Shown: positions 1 to 6,451, counted from the stretch's first letter. The stretch: 10,797 nt of DNA from an uncultured Eubacteriales bacterium (GCA_902796285.1 CADBOH010000065.1:1-10797), one strand, 5' to 3'. The notes: generated from the letters alone by a model not told the origin. Numbers and translations are program-made.

Positions 1-261
1 AATGATAACTGCAGCATTGTCATCAAATCTGATGTGAGAACCATCGGCTCTACGAAGTCCTTTTGAAGAACGAACGATAACAGCTTTAACAACATCACCT
101 TTCTTAACAGTTCCACCAGGGATAGCCTTTTTAACAGAAGCAACAATAACATCGCCGATGTTTCCGCTTCTTCTGTAAGAGCCACCAAGAACTCTGATAC
201 ACATAATTTCTTTAGCACCAGTGTTATCTGCAACTTTCAATCTTGTTTGTGGTTGAATCAT
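1..261 (-). CDS. rplN: 50S ribosomal protein L14, 3' part cut off by the window edge
   Basis: L14 is a large-subunit protein that binds 23S rRNA near the subunit interface. Reading from the ATG at 261 gives 87 codons that stay open to base 1. The protein starts MIQPQTRLKVADNTGAKEI and contains the family signature segments VLGGSYRRSGNIGDVI, PGGTVKKGDVVKAV and DGSHIRFDDNAAV. Bacterial L14 is normally about 122 residues, so roughly 35 C-terminal residues lie outside the window. A GGAGG Shine-Dalgarno sits at 266-270 just upstream. The gene follows rpsQ by 9 bp, the normal order in Firmicutes, where the S10 cluster runs directly into the spc genes. An out-of-frame ATG at 266 meets a stop at once and is not the start. 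Confidence 0.97.
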   Translation of the reverse strand, partial: MIQPQTRLKVADNTGAKEIMCIRVLGGSYRRSGNIGDVIVASVKKAIPGGTVKKGDVVKAVIVRSSKGLRRADGSHIRFDDNAAVII

Positions 262-270
262 ATCATCCTC

Positions 271-534
271 CTACTTAGCTTTTTCAATGATTTCTACAAC
301 TCTGAAATATTTATCCTTAGAATAGTGACGAGTTTCCATGATTTTAACTGTGTCACCAATTCCGCATTCGTTGTTTTCATCATGAGCTTTGAATGTTTTC
401 GACTTTTGAACTACTTTTTTATAAATTGGATTTTTAACTCTGGAAACGACTTTAACTACAACAGTTTTGTCCATTTTACCAGCGCTTACTACTTCACCGA
501 TACGTGAAATTCTTGCATTTCTACTTTGTTCCAT
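271..534 (-). CDS. rpsQ: 30S ribosomal protein S17
   Basis: S17 is a primary 16S rRNA-binding protein with an OB-type beta barrel. The 87-residue product starts MEQSRNARISRIGEVVSA and shows the family core GKMDKTVVVKV, a basic stretch (VKNPIYKKVVQKSKTFKAHD), GIGDTVKIMETR and a FRVVEII end. I chose the ATG at 534 rather than an in-frame ATG at 546. The earlier ATG overlaps the GGAGG at 541-545, which is correctly spaced only for the later one, and MEQ is the usual clostridial N-terminus. The gene overlaps the end of rpmC by 14 bp, so its Shine-Dalgarno lies inside the rpmC coding sequence, which suggests translational coupling. It ends in TAG, 9 bp before rplN. Confidence 0.96.
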   Translation of the reverse strand: MEQSRNARISRIGEVVSAGKMDKTVVVKVVSRVKNPIYKKVVQKSKTFKAHDENNECGIGDTVKIMETRHYSKDKYFRVVEIIEKAK

Positions 535-739
535 CGTTTCCTCCATTTGCTTCTAATTCTTTTTCTCTAAGAACTGTTTTTACTCTTGCGATATCTTTTT
601 TAACATTGTGTAATGCCATTGGATTTGCAAGAGATCTAGTAGCATGAGAGAAACGAAGATTGAATAATTCGCTGTTTAATTCTTTAAGTTTTGCATTAAG
701 TTCAGCGATTGATAGATATTTAATTTCGTTAATTTTCAT
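521..739 (-). CDS. rpmC: 50S ribosomal protein L29
   Basis: L29 is a small two-helix protein at the exit of the ribosomal tunnel, next to L23. The 72-residue product has the expected pattern: an N-terminal MKINEIKYLSIAELNAKL helix, the LFNLRF motif at residues 25-30, and ATRSLANPMALHNVKKDIARV leading into the second helix. It is slightly longer than the usual 60-70 residues because of a Gly/Asn-rich tail (GGNDGTK), which is encoded across the Shine-Dalgarno and start of rpsQ. Its ATG overlaps the last codons and stop of rplP by 11 bp. Such tight overlaps make independent transcription unlikely. Confidence 0.97.
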   Translation of the reverse strand: MKINEIKYLSIAELNAKLKELNSELFNLRFSHATRSLANPMALHNVKKDIARVKTVLREKELEANGGNDGTK

Positions 740-1160
740 CTTTCACACCACCTTCTTCTTTCTTTATAAATTTTGTCTTGCAAGGAAGTTTGTGTCCTGC
801 AAGTCTAAGTGCTTCTTTGGCAACTTCTTCTTTAACGCCTTCGATTTCAAAAAGCACTCTACCTGGTTTTACAACTGCAACCCAGAATTCAGGAGAACCC
901 TTACCAGAACCCATACGAGTATCTGCAGGTTTCTTTGTTACAGGCTTGTCTGGGAAGATTTTAATCCAAACTTTACCGTCTCTTCTAGTGTATCTAGTTA
1001 AAGCGATACGTGCAGCTTCAATTTGATTTGATTTAATCCAGCAAGGCTCAGTTGCAACGATTCCATAACTACCATAAGCAAGTGTATTTCCTCTAGTTGC
1101 TTTACCTGTCATTCTGCCTCTGTGAACTCTTCTTCTTTTAACTCTTTTAGGCATTAACAT
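729..1160 (-). CDS. rplP: 50S ribosomal protein L16
   Basis: L16 binds 23S rRNA near the peptidyl-transferase and A-site tRNA region and is a late assembly protein. The 143-residue product begins MLMPKRVKRRRVHRGRM, the usual Firmicutes N-terminus. It carries the signature RMGSGKGSPEFWVAVVKPGR at residues 82-101. The conserved Arg at position 82 corresponds to the residue hydroxylated in E. coli L16; whether it is modified here cannot be seen. The start at 1160 is preferred over an in-frame ATG at 1154 because the AGGAGG at 1170-1175 is 9 nt from the former. The start overlaps the 3' end of rpsC by 14 bp, and the end overlaps rpmC. Confidence 0.97.
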   Translation of the reverse strand: MLMPKRVKRRRVHRGRMTGKATRGNTLAYGSYGIVATEPCWIKSNQIEAARIALTRYTRRDGKVWIKIFPDKPVTKKPADTRMGSGKGSPEFWVAVVKPGRVLFEIEGVKEEVAKEALRLAGHKLPCKTKFIKKEEGGVKDEN

Positions 1161-1842
1161 TGTTATTGTCCTCCTTTACGTTATTAAGACGTTGAGATGA
1201 CTTGTTGCCAAGGATTTCACCCTTGTAAATCCAGCATTTAACACCGATTTTACCAATCATAGTATAAGCTGCTGTTTCACCATAATCAATATCTGCTCTA
1301 AGAGTGTGAAGAGGAACAGATCCTCTAAATTGTTTTTCAGTTTGTGCTTTTTCATTTGCTTTAAGTAAAACACCACTTACTTGAACTTTGCATCCCTTAG
1401 CACCAGCTTTCATAACTCTTTCAATAGCTTGTTTTAAAGCTCTCTTTGCAGCAACACGTTTTTCAAGTTGCATTGCAATGCTTTCAGCAACAAGTTGAGC
1501 ATCAAGGTCTGGCTTTTTGATTTCTTTTACGTTTACAAGTAAAAGTTTTACAGGTCTTGCAATTTTAGCAATTTCTTTTTTAATTGCTTCAATTCCAGCG
1601 CCCTTTGTTCCAATAATCATACCAGGCTTGCCAGTGAAGATATTAACAACAAGTTTTCCTTCTGTTCTTTCAATAGTTACCTTTGAAATTGAACATGCTT
1701 TATACTTATTCATTAAAAAGTTTTTGATATCTTGGTCTTCCTTGAGGTTTGCAGCAAAAGTTTTCTTGTCTGCATACCATGTAGAATTCCAATCTTTATT
1801 GATACCTACTCTAAGTCCTATTGGACTAACTTTTTGTCCCAT
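1147..1842 (-). CDS. rpsC: 30S ribosomal protein S3, with a divergent internal segment
   Basis: S3 helps form the mRNA entry channel of the small subunit. The 231-residue product starts MGQKVSPIGLRVGINKDWNS. It has the type-2 KH domain with the GXXG loop as GTKG at residues 78-81 (GMIIGTKGAGIE), and the C-terminal motif VPLHTLRADIDYG at 176-188. The basic helix AAKRALKQAIERVMK (131-145), which corresponds to the E. coli S3 region linked to mRNA unwinding, is kept. Oddly, the segment that is normally close to GRLGGAEIAR followed by an aromatic/basic stretch reads instead GVLLKANEKAQTEKQFRG at 157-174. The flanks are canonical and in frame. The C-terminal tail is Asn/Asp-rich. The ATG follows rplV by 2 bp, with GGAGG supplied by the last rplV codons. 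Confidence 0.96.
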   Translation of the reverse strand: MGQKVSPIGLRVGINKDWNSTWYADKKTFAANLKEDQDIKNFLMNKYKACSISKVTIERTEGKLVVNIFTGKPGMIIGTKGAGIEAIKKEIAKIARPVKLLLVNVKEIKKPDLDAQLVAESIAMQLEKRVAAKRALKQAIERVMKAGAKGCKVQVSGVLLKANEKAQTEKQFRGSVPLHTLRADIDYGETAAYTMIGKIGVKCWIYKGEILGNKSSQRLNNVKEDNNNVNA

Positions 1843-1844
1843 TC

Positions 1845-2234
1845 TTAGCCTCCTACCACTTCATCTAACACAATTGTGATATGTGAAGTCTTTTTGAGTA
1901 TTACGTTTCCAGAACCCTTTGCTCTAGCAGACATTCTTTTGAATTGTGGGCCGCTAGTAACATAAGCTTCTTTAACAAATAATGTGTCAACAGCTTTTCC
2001 CATGTTGTTCTCAGCGTTTGCGATAGCACTTTTGAGAACTTTAAGGCTTTCGAATGCACCTTTATCAGGCATATTTTCAAGTATTGCAACAGCTTGAGTT
2101 GCTCTCTTTCCACGGATAAGATCAAGGATATAAGTGATCTTTGATGGGCTAATTCTAACATATTTAGCTTGAGCGTGTGCAAATTTTGGCTGTGCATTAC
2201 GTTTTTCTGCTTTTTGTCTAATTCTTGTAGCCAT
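1845..2234 (-). CDS. rplV: 50S ribosomal protein L22
   Basis: L22 lines the nascent-peptide exit tunnel through a long beta hairpin. The 129-residue product contains the family core AKYVRISPSKITYILDLIRG, VLKSAIANAENN, FVKEAYV and KKTSHITIVL. It is longer than the usual ~110-115 residues because of a basic N-terminal extension of about 20 residues (MATRIRQKAEKRNAQPKFAH). The hairpin-tip region reads GPQFKRMSARAKGSGNVILKK, a little less basic than typical. The start at 2234 has GAGGTG just upstream. The gene ends in codons for VVGG whose bases supply the Shine-Dalgarno of rpsC, so the two genes are probably translationally coupled. Confidence 0.96.
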   Translation of the reverse strand: MATRIRQKAEKRNAQPKFAHAQAKYVRISPSKITYILDLIRGKRATQAVAILENMPDKGAFESLKVLKSAIANAENNMGKAVDTLFVKEAYVTSGPQFKRMSARAKGSGNVILKKTSHITIVLDEVVGG

Positions 2235-2244
2235 TCTTCACCTC

Positions 2245-2529
2245 TTATTTCTTCTTCACTGTAGTTGCCGACTTTTTGATATGTCCCTTGTAAGTTCTTG
2301 TTGGAGCGAATTCTCCAAGTTTGTGTCCTACCATTTCTGCAGTACAATATACAGGGACATGTTTCTTTCCATTGTGAACTGCAAATGTAAATCCTACGAA
2401 ATCAGGATAGATAGTAGATGATCTTGACCAAGTTTTGATAGGTCTTTTAACGCCAGATTCTTGCATCTCGGCAACCTTCTTAACAAGACTTGGGTGAACA
2501 TAAGGCTTTTTCTTTAATGATTTGCTCAT
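2245..2529 (-). CDS. rpsS: 30S ribosomal protein S19
   Basis: S19 sits in the head of the small subunit and contacts S13 and the A-site finger. The 94-residue product is normal in length. It starts MSKSLKKKPYVHPSLVKKV and has the family motifs KTWSRSSTIYPDFVG (residues 33-47) and VGHKLGEFAPTRTYKGH (67-83). The C-terminus is very basic and ends in three lysines. The ATG at 2529 is preceded by AGGAGAG and lies 11 bp after the stop of rplB. The next gene, rplV, starts 10 bp downstream. Placement between L2 and L22 is the universal order. Confidence 0.98.
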   Translation of the reverse strand: MSKSLKKKPYVHPSLVKKVAEMQESGVKRPIKTWSRSSTIYPDFVGFTFAVHNGKKHVPVYCTAEMVGHKLGEFAPTRTYKGHIKKSATTVKKK

Positions 2530-2540
2530 AATTCTCTCTC

Positions 2541-3371
2541 CTAATTAACTCTCTTAACCATTAAGCGGTTAGAACGATTTTTCTTCTTTCTTGTCTTGTA
2601 TCCAAGAGCAGGTTTGTTCCAAGGAGTAACAGGTGAAGCAAATCCGACTGGGCTCTTACCTTCACCACCACCGTGTTTGTGGTCGTTAGGGTTCATAGCA
2701 ACACCACGAACGGCTGGTCTAACACCCATATGTCTATTTCTTCCTGCTTTTCCAAGAGAAACAAGCTCATGATCAATATTTCCAACTGTTCCGATAGTTG
2801 CACGGCAAGTGAGTAAAACTTTTCTCATTTCACCACTTGGAAGTCTAAGTGTAGCGTATCTGCCTTCTTTAGCCATAAGTTGAACTTCGCTTCCTGCACT
2901 TCTAGCAAGTTGTGCACCTTTTTTAGGTTGAAGTTCAATATTATGAATAAGTGAACCTACTGGAATAGATGAAAGTGGAAGTGCGTTGCCGACTTTGATT
3001 TCAACATCTTCTCCACTCATAACAACATCACCATCTTTAAGTCCTACTGGAGCGATGATATATCTTTTTTCTCCATCAGCGTAGTTTAAAAGTGCAATGT
3101 AAGCTGTTCTGTTTGGATCATATTCGATACCAACAACTTTTGCAGGGATATTGTCTTTATTTCTTTTGAAATCGATTACACGATATTTTTGTCTGTTTCC
3201 ACCACCTTGGTGTCTAACAGTAACTTTTCCTTGATTATTTCTACCAGCGTTTTTATCTTTCTTTTCAAGTAGAGATTTTTCAGGAGTTTTCTTTGTTACT
3301 TCGTCATAAGAAGAGGTTGTATAAAATCTTCTTCCTGCAGACGTAGGTCTATGAATCTTAATTGCTGCCAT
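2541..3371 (-). CDS. rplB: 50S ribosomal protein L2
   Basis: L2 is a core 23S rRNA-binding protein needed for subunit association and peptidyl-transferase function. The 276-residue product is full length. Motifs in order are KVTVRHQGGGNRQKYRVIDF (residues 49-68), PNRTAYIALLNYADGEKRYI (86-105) and the C-terminal signature AVRGVAMNPNDHKHGGGEG (220-238). The conserved histidine corresponding to E. coli His229 is present in NDHKHGGG; the residue after it is Lys, where Pro is usual. The C-terminus is Arg/Lys-rich (TRKKKNRSNRLMVKR). GGAGG lies 10 nt before the ATG at 3371, and the stop of rplW is 17 bp upstream. Confidence 0.98.
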   Translation of the reverse strand: MAAIKIHRPTSAGRRFYTTSSYDEVTKKTPEKSLLEKKDKNAGRNNQGKVTVRHQGGGNRQKYRVIDFKRNKDNIPAKVVGIEYDPNRTAYIALLNYADGEKRYIIAPVGLKDGDVVMSGEDVEIKVGNALPLSSIPVGSLIHNIELQPKKGAQLARSAGSEVQLMAKEGRYATLRLPSGEMRKVLLTCRATIGTVGNIDHELVSLGKAGRNRHMGVRPAVRGVAMNPNDHKHGGGEGKSPVGFASPVTPWNKPALGYKTRKKKNRSNRLMVKRVN

Positions 3372-3388
3372 TTCTATATAACCTCCTA

Positions 3389-3691
3389 TTAAGATAAGCT
3401 ATCGAAGAATGCAATTGACTTAGAATCTGCTGTTAATTTAACAACTGCTTTTTTATAATCACTTGTTCTGCCAACTGTTCTTCCAGCTTTTGTGTTTTGA
3501 GTTTTCTTATGGCCCTTAACAATAAGTGTGTTAACTGAAGCAACTTTAACTCCAAAAAGTTCTTCAACGGCCTTTTTAATTTCGATTTTACCAGCATTTT
3601 TTGCAACTACAAATGAATAAACTTTGTTTGCAATTCCTGCGTAACTTTTCTCAGTGAGAAGTGGTCTGATAATGATTTTATTTGCTTCCAT
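3389..3691 (-). CDS. rplW: 50S ribosomal protein L23
   Basis: L23 lies at the tunnel exit, where trigger factor and the signal recognition particle dock. The 100-residue product has the family start IIIRPLLTEKSY (residues 6-17), the central VEELFGVKVASVNTL and the basic loop GRTVGRTSDYKKAVVKL. Length and order of motifs are normal. Its ATG shares bases with the rplD stop (TAATG, 1 bp overlap), a classic arrangement for translational coupling. rplB follows 17 bp downstream. Confidence 0.97.
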   Translation of the reverse strand: MEANKIIIRPLLTEKSYAGIANKVYSFVVAKNAGKIEIKKAVEELFGVKVASVNTLIVKGHKKTQNTKAGRTVGRTSDYKKAVVKLTADSKSIAFFDSLS

Positions 3692-4317
3692 TATTCTGCG
3701 TATGCCTCCTCAAGTTGTTTTATTGCTGATTGAGTCAATACAATGTTTTTGTTTGAAATAATTTCGTAAACATTAAGATTGTCAATCTCTGAGATGTTAA
3801 GACTTGGGATGTTTGCTGTTGCAAGTTTAGCGTTTTGGTCGTTTGTATCATTTACAACTAAAACTGACTTGTCAAATTTGAAAGCATCAACGAAAGCCTT
3901 AGCTTCTTTTGTTTTTGGTGCACTAAATTCGAATTTGTCAAGAACAACAAGTTCATTTTGTGCAAGTTTTGCGCTGATTGCGCTGAGAAGAGCATATCTC
4001 TTCTTTTGTTTGTTAACCTTTTTAGAGAAATCTCTTGGCTTTGGAGCAAATACAACTCCACCACCAGTCCATTGTGGACCCTTTGAAGAACCTTGTCTAG
4101 CTCTTCCTGTTCCTTTTTGACGCCAAGGTTTTTTAGCATGTCCTCTTACTTCACTTCTTGTAAGAGTTGACTTTGTTCCTTGTCTTTGATTTGCATTGTA
4201 AGCTACAACAACTTCGTGAATAAGAGGTTCGTTGTATTCAACTGCAAAAAGGTCGTCTGGGAGATTAACTTCGCCAACTTCTTTGGCTAACATATTAAAA
4301 ACTTTAACTTTTGCCAT
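3691..4317 (-). CDS. rplD: 50S ribosomal protein L4
   Basis: L4 has a globular domain and a long loop that reaches into the exit tunnel. In E. coli it also represses its own S10 operon by acting on the leader. The 208-residue product shows the tunnel-loop signature TRSEVRGHAKKPWRQKGTGR (residues 53-72) followed by ARQGSSKGPQWTGGG and VFAPKPRDFSKKVNKQKKR. The C-terminal half (KFEFSAPKTKEAKAF, and the final IKQLEEAYAE) is typical of the globular fold. The ATG at 4317 has AAAGGAG upstream. The structured leader of this operon makes L4-type autoregulation possible here, but the sequence does not prove it. Confidence 0.97.
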   Translation of the reverse strand: MAKVKVFNMLAKEVGEVNLPDDLFAVEYNEPLIHEVVVAYNANQRQGTKSTLTRSEVRGHAKKPWRQKGTGRARQGSSKGPQWTGGGVVFAPKPRDFSKKVNKQKKRYALLSAISAKLAQNELVVLDKFEFSAPKTKEAKAFVDAFKFDKSVLVVNDTNDQNAKLATANIPSLNISEIDNLNVYEIISNKNIVLTQSAIKQLEEAYAE

Positions 4318-4329
4318 TTTTTAACTCCT

Positions 4330-4965
4330 TTAATTACCTTTTTTAGCTTCACGGATTGTTATAACTGAACCCTTAGGACCAGGAACACAACCTTTTACGA
4401 GAAGAATGTTTCTTGAAACGTCAACTTTAACGATCTCAAGATTTTGCATTGTAACTCTTTCTACACCATAGTGTCCAGGCATGTGTTTGTTTTTGAACAC
4501 TCTTGATGGAGTTGAGTTAGCGCCCATAGAGCCGACTTCTCTATGAACAGGGCCAACACCGTGAGTCATTTTAAGTCTGTGTTGGTTCCATCTTTGGATA
4601 ACGCCAGTGAATCCACGACCACGTGAAGTTCCTGTAACGTCAACCTTGTCACCCTCAGCAAAGATGTCAGCTTTAACTTCTTGTCCGAGTGTGTATTCGT
4701 TTGCATTGTCAAACTTGAGTTCCTTAACAATTCTGTAAGTGTCAATTCCGGCTTTCTTGAATGCACCTGTCATTGGTTTGTTTACTCTTTGAGCTTTTTG
4801 TTTGTCAAATGCAACTACGACTGCATTGTAACCGTCTGTTTCGTTGTTTTTGATCTGAACAACTGGGCAAGGACCAGCCTCAACAACAGTAACTGGGATA
4901 ACTACGCCTTCAGGGGTGAAGACTTGAGTCATGCCAAGTTTCTTGCCTATAATTGCTTTTTTCAT
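4330..4965 (-). CDS. rplC: 50S ribosomal protein L3
   Basis: L3 is an early 23S rRNA assembly protein with an extension towards the peptidyl-transferase centre. The 211-residue product starts MKKAIIGKKLGMTQVF and contains the family blocks VVEAGPCPVVQIKN (residues 27-40), VTGTSRGRGFTGVIQRW (110-126), HREVGSMGANSTPSRVFKNK (141-160) and MPGHYGVERVTMQNL. Its length matches clostridial L3. An AGGAGG precedes the ATG by about 11 nt, a rather long spacing. The gene follows rpsJ by 20 bp and precedes rplD by 12 bp. Confidence 0.98.
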   Translation of the reverse strand: MKKAIIGKKLGMTQVFTPEGVVIPVTVVEAGPCPVVQIKNNETDGYNAVVVAFDKQKAQRVNKPMTGAFKKAGIDTYRIVKELKFDNANEYTLGQEVKADIFAEGDKVDVTGTSRGRGFTGVIQRWNQHRLKMTHGVGPVHREVGSMGANSTPSRVFKNKHMPGHYGVERVTMQNLEIVKVDVSRNILLVKGCVPGPKGSVITIREAKKGN

Positions 4966-4985
4966 TTTCTTGTCTTCCTCCTAAA

Positions 4986-5294
4986 TTATAGTTTGATCTT
5001 TATGTCAACCCCTGCTGGCAAGTCGATCTTCATAAGAGCGTCAACCGCTTTTGCAGATGGTGAATAAATATCGATAAGTCTTTTGTGAGTTCTTGACTCA
5101 AATTGTTCACGACTGTCTTTGTATTTGTGTGGTGAACGAATAACTGTAACTACTTCCTTATCTGTTGGAAGTGGAATTGGCCCTGCAACCTTTGCGCCGA
5201 ACTTTTCAGCTGTATCAATGATTCTTCTGCAAGCTTCATCAATAAGCGCATGTTCGTAGGCCTTCAATTTAATTCTAATAACTTGTGTTGCCAT
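4986..5294 (-). CDS. rpsJ: 30S ribosomal protein S10, first gene of the operon
   Basis: S10 is a small-subunit head protein; its family member NusE also acts with NusB in transcription antitermination. The 102-residue product starts MATQVIRIKLKAYEHALID and carries the signature RSPHKYKDSREQFESRTHKR (residues 53-72) and the loop VAGPIPLPT (37-45). I placed the start at the ATG at 5294, not at an in-frame GTG at 5321, because MATQ/MASQ starts are usual and AGGAGG lies at 5306-5311. The spacing of 11 nt is long. The gene is preceded by a structured leader and a sigma-A-type promoter, so it heads the operon. Confidence 0.98.
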   Translation of the reverse strand: MATQVIRIKLKAYEHALIDEACRRIIDTAEKFGAKVAGPIPLPTDKEVVTVIRSPHKYKDSREQFESRTHKRLIDIYSPSAKAVDALMKIDLPAGVDIKIKL

Positions 5295-5511
5295 TAATAA
5301 TAAAACCTCCTGTAATAGCACTATCTAACCATCACATCTTAGCCCTTTGTGAGTATGTTACACATACCCGTGTGTATCGCGCTGTAGGACATTAAAAAAT
5401 GTGATCTCATGGTTAGCCGCCCGTAGTCTATGCCACGAACTTGTCCACATAAATTCTCTTTGATTGCCGGTAACCAAAGTAACCTTATGTTTCAACCCAA
5501 TAATTCACAGC
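5295..5511 (-). promoter_or_regulatory. Structured 5' leader of the S10 operon
   Basis: Between the inferred transcription start and rpsJ lies a leader of about 215 nt that is clearly richer in G+C than the flanking intergenic DNA. On the minus strand, CTAACC (5411-5416) pairs with GGTTAG (5325-5330). ATCACAT (5399-5405) pairs with ATGTGAT (5331-5337) and can extend by about three T-A/G-U pairs, leaving a bulge of about 5 nt on the 5' side. Inside this long-range stem is a hairpin TACACA/TGTGTA (5371-5376 with 5359-5364). An alternative upstream hairpin can use CCATG near 5410, overlapping the long stem, so two exclusive folds are possible. S10-operon leaders in other bacteria bind L4 and regulate by attenuation or translation; that role here is inferred from position and structure. 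Confidence 0.65.
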
Positions 5512-5517
5512 TAGTAT

Positions 5518-5546
5518 ATGATAGCAGAGATAGGATTTGAAGTCAA
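5518..5546 (-). promoter_or_regulatory. Sigma-A promoter of the S10 operon
   Basis: On the minus strand a -35 box TTGACT (5541-5546) and a -10 box TATCAT (5518-5523) are separated by exactly 17 bp. Transcription would begin near 5511 and enter the structured leader before rpsJ. It is the best promoter match upstream of rpsJ in this gap. Confidence 0.7.
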
Positions 5547-5620
5547 GCATTTTTCGAAAATAATTTTAAAATTTTTATAATATTTTATAAGGTTAATTTT
5601 ACTAGGTATATATTAATAAT
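5547..5620. other. AT-rich spacer between the S10 promoter and the next terminator
   Basis: This stretch is almost entirely A and T. I see no open frame with a ribosome binding site and no strong hairpin. With the promoter and leader it accounts for the gap of more than 300 bp between rpsJ and the gene at 5653. It may act as an UP-element-like region for the S10 promoter, which is inference only. Confidence 0.4.
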
Positions 5621-5647
5621 AAAAGAAGTGCGCGAAGCACTTCTTTT
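5621..5647 (-). terminator. Intrinsic terminator of the unknown gene at 5653-6333
   Basis: An 11-bp perfect stem, AAAAGAAGTGC (5621-5631) with GCACTTCTTTT (5637-5647), closes a 5-nt loop. On the minus strand it lies 5 bp after the stop codon and ends in a T-rich tract. The A/T symmetry means it could work on both strands. Confidence 0.85.
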
Positions 5648-5652
5648 GAAAG

Positions 5653-6333
5653 TTATTCATTTTCATCGTCATCTTTGTTATCTTCTTCTTTTGGGGTATA
5701 GTCAGCAACTATTTCACCAACTTGCTGTCCACCTTCGCTTGGCCTGTCTGGCTTTCTTACATCGTAGTATTTTATGCCGCTTAACCCCTCCAAATCCATA
5801 GCAAAATTAAACACTTCTTGTGCAACTGGTTGAAGTCTAAGGCCTTCCCAATCCTTTCCAGTAACTTTTTTGCTCTCTCCTCTTTTAAATTTTTCTTCCT
5901 CATTTAAAACATTTGGCAAAATATTATTGTAAACAAAACAGCCATGATAAGAGAATTGCAAGCCATTGACAGTAATCATAATTAAATTTTGTTGATCAGG
6001 AAAACGCTCAAATGTTACGTCATCAAAATTATTGCCGAGGATAGCGAGCAATGCAACATTCACAAACCTTTTAAATCCATATCCATTTTTAAATGTCATT
6101 TTAGGAAATTCTTCGCGCAAAAGTTGAGCAACTTCTTGTTTTTTGTTTCCGCCACTTTTTATGTATGCATTCAAATAATTTAATGAGGCACAGAACAAGA
6201 ACAAATCTTCTTTGTTTAAAACTGCAATGCTTAAATTTTCAACAGCCTGCTTTGCAGAAACAGGATTTGTCTTCAAGTTTCCTCCATTCCTTAACCTTGC
6301 CTTTAATTTTTGTACATCATTGATTTTTGTCAT
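5653..6333 (-). CDS. Unrecognised 226-residue protein with acidic tail
   Basis: I do not recognise this protein. It looks real: ATG at 6333 with a strong GGGGAGG Shine-Dalgarno, a perfect consensus promoter upstream and a terminator right after the stop. It has no signal peptide or membrane segment, so it is probably cytosolic. Residues 1-75 look helical and basic to mixed (VQKLKARLRNGG, then VAQLLREEF). Residues 84-105 (GYGFKRFVNVALLAILGNNF) are a hydrophobic helix-like stretch. Residues 115-131 (QNLIMITVNGLQFSYHG) look like two beta strands joined by a turn. Residues 161-180 contain WEGLRLQPVAQEVFNF. The last ~15 residues are almost all Asp/Glu (EEDNKDDDENE). It lies between recO and the S10 operon as a single transcription unit. 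No function can be assigned. Confidence 0.85.
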   Translation of the reverse strand: MTKINDVQKLKARLRNGGNLKTNPVSAKQAVENLSIAVLNKEDLFLFCASLNYLNAYIKSGGNKKQEVAQLLREEFPKMTFKNGYGFKRFVNVALLAILGNNFDDVTFERFPDQQNLIMITVNGLQFSYHGCFVYNNILPNVLNEEEKFKRGESKKVTGKDWEGLRLQPVAQEVFNFAMDLEGLSGIKYYDVRKPDRPSEGGQQVGEIVADYTPKEEDNKDDDENE

Positions 6334-6411
6334 AATTCCTCCCCATTGTATGAAAAATAAACAAAAAATTTGAAAAACGATCTAATTTGACACTTATTTT
6401 TGTTTAATTAA

Positions 6412-6440
6412 ATTATAAAACATATTTTTCATAATGTCAA
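6412..6440 (-). promoter_or_regulatory. Perfect consensus sigma-A promoter for the unknown gene
   Basis: On the minus strand TTGACA (6435-6440) and TATAAT (6412-6417) are separated by 17 bp, matching the sigma-A consensus in all 12 positions. Transcription would start near 6405 and give a 5' untranslated region of about 70 nt. A palindrome TTTAATTAAA (6403-6412) overlaps the end of the -10 box and the start point, where a repressor could sit, although in AT-rich DNA it may be chance. A TACAAT at 6345-6350 is too close to the start codon to be the main promoter. Confidence 0.8.
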
Positions 6441-6451
6441 TAGTAATAAAA

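Noticed and set aside
271..546. S17 start at the ATG at 546
   Set aside because: No Shine-Dalgarno precedes it. The GGAGG at 541-545 overlaps it and fits the ATG at 534, which gives the usual MEQ N-terminus.
1901..2347. A 148-codon minus-strand frame across rplV and rpsS
   Set aside because: It is a shadow in another frame of two certain ribosomal genes.
5358..5450. A 30-codon leader-peptide candidate in the S10 leader (MWTSSWHRLRAANHEITF...)
   Set aside because: The Shine-Dalgarno is weak, the Arg codons (CGG, CGC) are unlike those of neighbouring genes, and the bases are already explained by RNA stems. Two early Trp codons are not enough to claim attenuation by translation.
6345..6350. 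TACAAT as a -10 box for the unknown gene
   Set aside because: It lies so close to the ATG that the transcript would lose the Shine-Dalgarno. The perfect promoter at 6412-6440 is far better.
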